Source of the DNA: a bacterium | Lineage (GTDB): Bacteria; Auribacterota; Auribacteria; Auribacterales; Auribacteraceae | Direction of reading: 5' to 3' | Assembly: GCA_024233545.1 (NCBI GenBank) | Contig: JACKPL010000002.1 | Span: forward strand, 248,001-312,000 | Length of the DNA: 64,000 bases | Shown here: positions 54,431-61,528 of the stretch, piece by piece | Layout of the letters: each line of letters starts with the position of its first letter | Numbering within the stretch: position 1 is the stretch's first letter | The notes under the pieces: generated by a model | Databases searched by the model: none | Seen by the model: the letters and a program-made list of their open reading frames with translations, nothing else | Told to the model about the DNA's origin: nothing | Translations under genes and position numbers: made by a program

Positions 54431-55600
54431 ATGCCAATGATACTGCTAGACAGAGCATCTTACGAACAGCAGGAAACAGAGTTGCTTGCTCCATATGCTA
54501 TGAAGAGCGCTTTAAGCAAAGGGAGAAAATATCCTGAGCCCCTCCATTCGTACCGTCCCATATTTCAGCGCGACCGCGATAGGATTGTCCACAGCAGGGC
54601 ATTCCGGCGCCTTGAATATAAAACACAGGTGTTTGTAAACCATGAAGGAGACCACTACCGTACTCGGCTGACGCATACTCTCGAAGTGGCAATGATAGGG
54701 CGCAGTATTGCCCGTACTCTGCGCTTGAATGAAGATTTGGCCGAAGCGATGGCGTTTATTCATGATATCGGGCATCCGCCATTCGGGCATTCCGGCGAAC
54801 AAGCGCTTAATGCACTGATGGAACATCATGGCGGTTTTGAACATAACCTTCAAGCGTTGCGGCTTGTTGAAAAATTAGAAAAAAAGTATCCTGAATTCGA
54901 TGGGTTAAATTTGTCATGGGAAGTCAGGGAAGGAATATTGAAAAAAAATATTGATTACAATAAACCCGGCGACCATCAATACGAACCGGAAAAAGCGCCG
55001 CTTCTTGAGGTACAAGTTGTGGATGTCGCCGATGAGATTGCGTATAATTCCCATGATCTCGATGACGGGCTTCGTTCAGGGTTATTGGCAATTGAAGATT
55101 TACAGCAGGTTGACATATGGGCGGAAGTAGAACAGCAAATCCGTAAACAATACCCTGCACTTGATGGGCGTTTGCTCGGCTATTACGTTGTTCGAGGCAT
55201 TATAGATATGCAAGTGCGCGATGTACTCAATCAAACACAGGCGAATCTGCAGGCCTATGGAATAAATTCGGTTAATGATGTCCAAAAAACATTTGTGCCT
55301 CTCGTTTCTCTCAGTCCGATTGTTGCAGAAAAACACAAACAACTCAAACGATTTCTCTATACCGGTCTCTATACTCATCATCAAGTTGAGATTATGAATC
55401 AGAAAGGATTGCGGATTATAACGGAGTTATTTAACTTATTTATCGATAACCCTCGGCTTCTTGAACCGTATGCGTATGTCCGATTGGAGGATTATCCGCT
55501 CCATAGAGTAGTGTGTGACTACATCGCCGGCATGACCGACCGTTATGCATTTAATGAATATGCAAAATTGTGCAGTTTGACTGAGAAGAATTATTTTTAA
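54431..55600 (+). CDS. dgt: Deoxyguanosinetriphosphate triphosphohydrolase-like protein (dGTPase)
   Basis: A 389-residue HD-domain dNTPase: DRIVHSRAFRRLEYKTQVF, HYRTRLTHTLEVAMIGRSI, the metal motif FIHDIGHPPFGHSGEQAL and NSHDLDDGLRSGLL. It cleaves dNTPs to nucleosides and triphosphate, controlling nucleotide pools. In-frame starts exist at 54398 and 54401, but AAGGA upstream of ATG 54431 and the promoter position favour the latter. It is transcribed alone and faces the pilin-like gene. Confidence 0.92.
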   Translation: MPMILLDRASYEQQETELLAPYAMKSALSKGRKYPEPLHSYRPIFQRDRDRIVHSRAFRRLEYKTQVFVNHEGDHYRTRLTHTLEVAMIGRSIARTLRLNEDLAEAMAFIHDIGHPPFGHSGEQALNALMEHHGGFEHNLQALRLVEKLEKKYPEFDGLNLSWEVREGILKKNIDYNKPGDHQYEPEKAPLLEVQVVDVADEIAYNSHDLDDGLRSGLLAIEDLQQVDIWAEVEQQIRKQYPALDGRLLGYYVVRGIIDMQVRDVLNQTQANLQAYGINSVNDVQKTFVPLVSLSPIVAEKHKQLKRFLYTGLYTHHQVEIMNQKGLRIITELFNLFIDNPRLLEPYAYVRLEDYPLHRVVCDYIAGMTDRYAFNEYAKLCSLTEKNYF

Positions 55601-55607
55601 AAGTGAT

Positions 55608-56132
55608 TTAGTAGAGAGATTGGCCTCCGAAAGAGTCTTTGTCAATCCACCGTGCTGTTCCATTGCATTGTAGAACCATACACCCTCCATTGTGACGGAA
55701 AGCAGGATTGGTGAAAGGATATATTTGGAATCCGATTGGATCAATTTCGCTATCAAGAAAGAGTATTCCCTCACCCTCATTTTCAGGGATTGCCATGCCG
55801 GATTTCAGCAGGTTGTAGTACCGTTGATTGAATGAATAGTGCACGCATCGTTCGGTTGGTTGCAGTGGCGGCGAGCCTTTTTTGGCGGCAGGGCAGAGCA
55901 GGAAAGATGGTTTAAGAGAATTTAGTGTGGCATACCATGGGATATCAGGGTTTTTCGCGAAAAGAGCTGGGTCGTCTTCCAATGCCTGAAAGAGGACATT
56001 ATACATATGGGTGAGGCGAGCCGCACACGAAATCTGATCAAATTTTTTCATGCCGATAGTGATAGAAGTATTCGATACGAGTATTAAAACCAATAAAATA
56101 AGTGTGTAACCTATCGATTCTTTAGCTTGCAT
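55608..56132 (-). CDS. Orphan pilin-like (pseudopilin) protein
   Basis: A 174-residue protein with a prepilin-like start: short leader MQAKESIG, then the hydrophobic helix YTLILLVLILVSN. The usual Glu at mature position 5 is Leu, which is uncommon but found in some minor pilins. The C-terminal half has HNGGCMVLQCNGTARWIDKD, similar to the ending of DUF1559/Hx-type pseudopilins that end in a 'GG-x-N-x-x-x-x-DGHVxW' loop. It may be a minor pilin or a secretion pseudopilin. It sits 27 bases after nadE. Confidence 0.65.
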   Translation of the reverse strand: MQAKESIGYTLILLVLILVSNTSITIGMKKFDQISCAARLTHMYNVLFQALEDDPALFAKNPDIPWYATLNSLKPSFLLCPAAKKGSPPLQPTERCVHYSFNQRYYNLLKSGMAIPENEGEGILFLDSEIDPIGFQIYPFTNPAFRHNGGCMVLQCNGTARWIDKDSFGGQSLY

Positions 56133-56159
56133 TCTATTCCCATCGTTGAGGTTTCGTTA

Positions 56160-57818
56160 CTATTTGCGCAAAAGGGAAGTATTGCAATGGTCGAGCGGAA
56201 GGTAATTTTGTACAATTGGAATTCTTCTCCCTTCGCCAAACGCTTTGCGCGATACTTTTAAGCCCGGTGCCGCTTGTTTGCGTTTATATTCCGACCGGTC
56301 AACGAGTTGTATAACTTTAAGCACTGTTTCTTTATCAAATCCCATTTGTACAATTTCATCTCGTTCTTTATATTCTTCAATATATGCTTTTAAAATAGTA
56401 TCAAGAATATCGTAATGAGGCAGAGAATCTTGATCTGTTTGATTATGCCTGAGTTCTGCTGACGGAGGCTTTGAAAGAGAGTTTGGGGGAATCACTGTTC
56501 TTTCTCGATTGAGGGTGCGGGCAATGCTGTATACCCGTGTTTTAAAAACATCCGAAATTACCGCCAATCCGCCGCACATATCACCGTATAGGGTGCAGTA
56601 TCCTACAGCCAGTTCAGATTTGTTGCCGGTCGTCAAAACCATCCATCCATGTTTGTTTGACAGCGCCATCAGAATACTGCCTCGAATGCGTGCTTGGATG
56701 TTTTCTTCGGTGATATCCCATGGCTTATCAGAAAAATAGGGAGTGAGCGAATCGAGAAAACCTTCGAGGATTGATTCAATCGGTATTGTAAGAAACTCAA
56801 TTTCCAAATTTTCTGCCAGTAACTGTGCATCGGTTTTACTTCCTTCCGATGAAAACCGAGACGGCATGCTTACGCCGATAACATTCTCTTTGCCAAGCGC
56901 TTTTACCGCTAAAACCGCTGTAACTGCAGAGTCAATGCCGCCGCTCAGCCCTATAACGACTTTTTGGAATTTGCATTTGTGCACATAATCTCTTATGCCG
57001 AGAGTGAGTGCCTGAATCAATTCATCATCCGGTGAGAGTGTGTTTAATTCAAGAGGCGAAGAGGGCGTGTTCATATCGTAAATGAGCGGCGATGATTGAA
57101 ATTGAGGTTTCTGTGCGCAGAGTGTTCCGGTTTTGTCCAAAAAAAGTGCTCCCCCGTCAAAGACGATACTGTCGTTTCCGCCCAATTGATTAACATACAT
57201 GACACCTATGTTATATTTTTTTGGGATTGATGTGAGTAATTGAAAGCGGGTGAGAAGCTTCGATTCCTCGTAAGGGGAAGCGGCTATATTGATTAAATAA
57301 TCGATATTGTTTGCCGCGAGTTTTTCTATCGGGTCGAAACGGTATTTCGGATTTGTTTCAAACCACAAGTCTTCGCAGATACTGATACCGAAGGAAAGGT
57401 TTCCGAGGGAAATGGTTGTTACTGCATCTTTATGGTCGAAATAACGGTGTTCGTCAAAGACATCATATGTCGGGAGTAAATTTTTTGTTGCTATAGCTTC
57501 TATCGTGCCGTTTCTCAAAAATGCGGCGGCGTTATAGAGTTTTCGCTTGCCTCGAGAGTGTTCTGCATGGACAAACCCCGTTAAAATAGAGATATTTCTA
57601 CTTAACGGTATTAAGCAGGAGAGGGCTTCCTGAATGTCTGCAATAAAATAGGGTTTATCGAGCAAGTCTTTCGGCGGATATCCACCTATGGCAAGTTCAG
57701 GGAAAATGGCAAAATCGACCGATTGCGATATCAGGGATTCAATCTGATTCTTTAGCATGGCGGTGTTGTGATATATATCACCAACAACAGGATTAAACGG
57801 GACAAGAGCAATTCTCAT
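56160..57818 (-). CDS. nadE: Glutamine-dependent NAD+ synthetase
   Basis: A 552-residue two-domain NadE. The N-terminal amidase (CN hydrolase) has Glu in FPELAIGGYPP, Lys in TKNLLPTYDVFDE and Cys in GISICEDLWFE; it makes ammonia from glutamine. The C-terminal ATP pyrophosphatase has the P-loop GLSGGIDSAVTAVLA and the GNKSELAVGYCTLYGDMCGGLAVI metal/substrate block. It makes NAD+ from deamido-NAD+. Both active sites are intact. It has a divergent gap of 186 bases to the helicase-partner gene. Confidence 0.95.
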   Translation of the reverse strand: MRIALVPFNPVVGDIYHNTAMLKNQIESLISQSVDFAIFPELAIGGYPPKDLLDKPYFIADIQEALSCLIPLSRNISILTGFVHAEHSRGKRKLYNAAAFLRNGTIEAIATKNLLPTYDVFDEHRYFDHKDAVTTISLGNLSFGISICEDLWFETNPKYRFDPIEKLAANNIDYLINIAASPYEESKLLTRFQLLTSIPKKYNIGVMYVNQLGGNDSIVFDGGALFLDKTGTLCAQKPQFQSSPLIYDMNTPSSPLELNTLSPDDELIQALTLGIRDYVHKCKFQKVVIGLSGGIDSAVTAVLAVKALGKENVIGVSMPSRFSSEGSKTDAQLLAENLEIEFLTIPIESILEGFLDSLTPYFSDKPWDITEENIQARIRGSILMALSNKHGWMVLTTGNKSELAVGYCTLYGDMCGGLAVISDVFKTRVYSIARTLNRERTVIPPNSLSKPPSAELRHNQTDQDSLPHYDILDTILKAYIEEYKERDEIVQMGFDKETVLKVIQLVDRSEYKRKQAAPGLKVSRKAFGEGRRIPIVQNYLPLDHCNTSLLRK

Positions 57819-57908
57819 AAATGATATATCTTTGAACTGAAAAAATGAACTGGTATATCTGGACGATTGTATATAAAAGCGCGATATGGGTAAATATAAA
57901 ATTTAAAC

Positions 57909-57937
57909 TTTAATATAAATAGTGTTTGTGGTACTAT
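57909..57937 (+). promoter_or_regulatory. Possible promoter of the XPB locus
   Basis: TTTAAT (57909-57914), 17 bases and TACTAT (57932-57937), preceded by TGG as an extended -10. The divergent gap 57819-58004 has no gene. Confidence 0.4.
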
Positions 57938-58004
57938 CTTTACTTGCAATATTTTACAAAGGGCTATCCCCATAAATTTTCAAAACATTTACAATTAGAT
58001 ACTT

Positions 58005-59690
58005 ATGGAAGAATTACTATATCGTGACTGTATAAAAAAACTGAATCCGAGCCATTTGAAAACCATTGCTGAGGCACATGGGTTGGTTTTGATTCCTTTT
58101 TCTTCGCAAACGGCATTAAATGAATTGATAAAACGTTTTGAAGACGAAGGTTTTATACACACAATACTTGATGCTCTCAATGATTTTCAGCGGGGCGTAT
58201 TATTTTTTATTTCTTTGTTTTTTCAATCCATGACCGCACCGGACATTACTGCTCTGATTAAAAATTTTTTTCGTAAAGATGCAGAAGTGGATGAAGCGTT
58301 AAAAACTGTGCTTGATAACGGTATAGTATTTCACGTATATGTTCCTGATAATAATGCCAGTTATTTTTTTATTCCCTCAGATTCATCGGCGCTTGTGGAA
58401 AAATTTTGTTATGCTCAACTAAACCATTTATTCACCAGCCACTCGGCGGATACTGATAAAGTGCACCGTTGCGATACTCCGATCTGCATCGCATTGTTTT
58501 CGCTATTCCATTATGCTCTTAACAATGATCTTAAAGTCAACATCGATAATTCATTAAACAAACGATCTATCAATAAGATACGGGCATATCTCGGAAGCGA
58601 ATCATCCACCCTTAACACTGAAGTCGCAGAAAGGTTCGTCAACGGTCTTTTTAACTATGCATTAACCACGAATATGCTTGTATTAAATGAAGAATACTAT
58701 AAAGTCAATTCTCCTGCAATAAACGAATGTTTAAGTTCTATTAAGCACTTATACGGTTCTTTTTGCCGCACGGCACTCTTTATCCGAAATGCTGAGAATA
58801 CGGAGTTTTGGCCGGAATATGCCGTACTGCTTTCAAAATTTGAACCGGACGTATCATATCCAATCGAAATGCTCCAGCGTATTGTCAGCGCTTTTTTTCC
58901 CCAAGAAGAGGCATACAACAACTGTTATAAGCATGATCCTTTACAGGTGTACCCGATATTTATTCTGTTTAGGCTCGGTATTATTCAATTCTTAATTTCC
59001 GATTCCCATACGGTACATTCATGGAAAATTACTCAATCCGGAATAGCGTTGCTTTCGGGAAAATATGCCGGCAATGAGAAAAATGAGTTTGATAACGGCT
59101 TGATCGTACAACCGAATTATGACCTTATTATTTCTCAAAATGCTGACCCTGCACTATTATGGCAGTTATTTCAAATAGCAGATTTGGTACAGTCGGAATT
59201 CTTACTTCGGTTTCATCTTTCACGCGATTCAGTATACCGCGGTTTATCTAAAAAAATGTGTGCGGATGCCATTATAAGTTTGCTGGCTGGCCATTCAAAG
59301 CAGGCAATACCTCAAAATGTTATCTATTCGCTTACCGAATGGTGCGAAGAGTACGGTTCTGTTTATTTCATGGATGTGTTTTTATTGCGCTGTAAAAATA
59401 AAAATATTGCCGATCACATAAAAATTCATCCTAAAACGCGAGAGTATATAGTAGGTGTTTTTTCTGAAACCGATTTAATTGTGAGGAAAGAAGAATATCA
59501 GGTTGTTCTCACGGTTCTTAAGGAAATAGGGTTTATGCCTTTGGATACAGTGAGAGACCCTTATCAGTCTGGCGATGTTGAAACTAAGCTGAATAGTAAT
59601 GGAATGCACATGCCTGAGCAATTTCCGCACTCTATTCTCCAATTAAAAACATATAAATTCCGGTTTTTACCCGGCTTAATCCATCAATAA
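58005..59690 (+). CDS. Helicase-associated (Helicase_C_3 domain) protein, partner of XPB
   Basis: A 561-residue protein with no helicase motifs. Around residues 365-470 is a Helicase_C_3-like domain: GLIVQPNYDLIISQNADPALLWQLFQIADLVQSEF, then an IPQNVIYSLTEWCEEYGSV block. The same module opens the XPB helicase encoded 11 bases downstream. Mycobacterium has a comparable neighbour pair (Rv0862c next to the XPB gene), so the two likely form a functional unit in repair or recombination. The precise role is unknown. No strong ribosome site is visible. Confidence 0.8.
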   Translation: MEELLYRDCIKKLNPSHLKTIAEAHGLVLIPFSSQTALNELIKRFEDEGFIHTILDALNDFQRGVLFFISLFFQSMTAPDITALIKNFFRKDAEVDEALKTVLDNGIVFHVYVPDNNASYFFIPSDSSALVEKFCYAQLNHLFTSHSADTDKVHRCDTPICIALFSLFHYALNNDLKVNIDNSLNKRSINKIRAYLGSESSTLNTEVAERFVNGLFNYALTTNMLVLNEEYYKVNSPAINECLSSIKHLYGSFCRTALFIRNAENTEFWPEYAVLLSKFEPDVSYPIEMLQRIVSAFFPQEEAYNNCYKHDPLQVYPIFILFRLGIIQFLISDSHTVHSWKITQSGIALLSGKYAGNEKNEFDNGLIVQPNYDLIISQNADPALLWQLFQIADLVQSEFLLRFHLSRDSVYRGLSKKMCADAIISLLAGHSKQAIPQNVIYSLTEWCEEYGSVYFMDVFLLRCKNKNIADHIKIHPKTREYIVGVFSETDLIVRKEEYQVVLTVLKEIGFMPLDTVRDPYQSGDVETKLNSNGMHMPEQFPHSILQLKTYKFRFLPGLIHQ

Positions 59691-59701
59691 AAGCAGGCTC
59701 T

Positions 59702-61399
59702 ATGAAATATCAGCAGGGAAATCCACTCATTGTACAAGGTGATAGCACAATTCTCATAGAAGTCAATACACCGCAGTACCAAGCGGCGAGAGATGCAATA
59801 ATACGGTTTGCCGAACTTGAAAAATCGCCGGAACATATTCATACGTATCGCATTTCACCGCTTTCTCTCTGGAATGCCGCGGCAAGCGGCATGACAGCGG
59901 TTCAGGTTATTGAGCAGTTGAATCAATATTCGAAATATGACATTCCGCAAAATATCTTACGAGATATTACCGAATACGTTGCTCGATACGGAAAAGTGAA
60001 GTTGATTAAAGGGGAAACAAGCGATCAGCTTCTACTTACTTCAGATGATGCAATATTGATTGAGGAAATACTGAATTACAAAAGCGCACAGCCGTATATA
60101 GATTCTGTTATCGATAAGAATACTGTATCCGTAAAACCCGAATTTCGAGGGCTCATCAAACAGGTTCTTATTAAAATGGGGTTTCCTGTTGAGGATTTAG
60201 CAGGATATCGCGAGGGCACTCCTCATACAATTATATTGCGCAAAAGTACACAGTGCAGTGCGCCATTCACATTACGCCATTATCAGGAAGATGCAATAGA
60301 GCGTTTTTATCAATCAGGAAGCGTGCGGGGCGGATCAGGTGTAATCGTATTGCCATGCGGGGCGGGTAAAACGATTGTCGGATTGGGGGTTATGGCTCGA
60401 TTATCCATGCAAACTCTGATATTATGCACTAATATCGTTGCGGTTAGGCAGTGGATCGATGAGCTTCTGGATAAAACTGAATTGAACTCAGAAGACATCG
60501 GCGAGTATAGCGGTGAACTGAAACAAGTAAAACCCATTACTATCACAACTTATCAGATATTAACGTATCGAAAAAACAAACAATCGGATTTCCCGCATTT
60601 TTCGTTGTTTAATTCAATGAACTGGGGGTTGATAATCTATGACGAAGTGCATTTATTGCCGGCACCGGTATTCCGAATAACATCTTCGATTCAAGCAACT
60701 CGTCGGTTGGGATTGACTGCTACCTTGATTCGCGAAGATGGGAAAGAGAGCGATGTATTCAGTTTAATCGGGCCTAAAAAACAGGATGTCCCTTGGAAAG
60801 ACTTGGAAAAAGAAGGATGGATTGCTACTGCTCGCTGTTGCGAGATTCGAGTGAGTTTAAGCGATCAATTACGCATGCAGCATGCAATTTCAACGCCGAA
60901 AGCGCAATACCGAATAGCGTGTGAAAATCCGGTTAAAATATCAATTATTGAAAAGTTGATTGAACAGCATCAAAACGACAATATCCTTATTATTGGCCAG
61001 TTTCTCACACAGCTTGATGAAATTGCGTTTTGCATTGGTGCTCCTTTAATTACAGGGAGCACAAAAAACAGCGAACGCCAAATTCTCTATGACAAATTTC
61101 GTGCCGGAGAAATAAAACGGCTGATTGTTTCAAAAGTAGCAAATTTTTCTGTAGATTTGCCTGATGCAAATGTCGCTATTCAGGTGTCGGGGACATTCGG
61201 GTCGCGCCAGGAAGAAGCACAGCGGCTTGGGCGAATACTCCGCCCGAAAGAACAAGGAGGGTTCGCGCACTTTTACTCAATCATTACTCGCGAAACAGTC
61301 GATCAGAAATACGCCGCTAAACGCCAGCTTTTTCTTACCGAGCAAGGGTACAGCTACGAAATAATAGATGCAGAGTCATTGCTTAATTCAGCACATTGA
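59702..61399 (+). CDS. XPB/Ssl2-type DNA helicase
   Basis: A 565-residue superfamily 2 helicase. The N-terminal ~105 residues form a Helicase_C_3-like domain (NPLIVQGDSTILIEV...IPQNILRDITEYVARYGKVK). The core has Walker A CGAGKT (residues 219-224), the DEVH motif in IIYDEVHLLPAP, GLTATLIREDGKE, and the RecA-like second lobe ending QRLGRILRPKEQGGFAHFYS. In eukaryotes XPB opens DNA in TFIIH; bacterial homologues unwind DNA 3'-5' and are seen in spirochaetes and actinobacteria. Tightly linked to the gene before it. XPB in archaea works with the nuclease Bax1; none is visible here. Confidence 0.93.
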   Translation: MKYQQGNPLIVQGDSTILIEVNTPQYQAARDAIIRFAELEKSPEHIHTYRISPLSLWNAAASGMTAVQVIEQLNQYSKYDIPQNILRDITEYVARYGKVKLIKGETSDQLLLTSDDAILIEEILNYKSAQPYIDSVIDKNTVSVKPEFRGLIKQVLIKMGFPVEDLAGYREGTPHTIILRKSTQCSAPFTLRHYQEDAIERFYQSGSVRGGSGVIVLPCGAGKTIVGLGVMARLSMQTLILCTNIVAVRQWIDELLDKTELNSEDIGEYSGELKQVKPITITTYQILTYRKNKQSDFPHFSLFNSMNWGLIIYDEVHLLPAPVFRITSSIQATRRLGLTATLIREDGKESDVFSLIGPKKQDVPWKDLEKEGWIATARCCEIRVSLSDQLRMQHAISTPKAQYRIACENPVKISIIEKLIEQHQNDNILIIGQFLTQLDEIAFCIGAPLITGSTKNSERQILYDKFRAGEIKRLIVSKVANFSVDLPDANVAIQVSGTFGSRQEEAQRLGRILRPKEQGGFAHFYSIITRETVDQKYAAKRQLFLTEQGYSYEIIDAESLLNSAH

Positions 61400-61528
61400 A
61401 TGTGCCTTCATTCCCCTGTTTGCGTGCACTATGTATTGTGTTCTATTCCCTGAAAATCATTTTTTCTTTAAAAAACGTTCTCCAATCAGTAGCAATTATC
61501 TAATTTGCAGTGTGCCTGTTTGTGAGAT

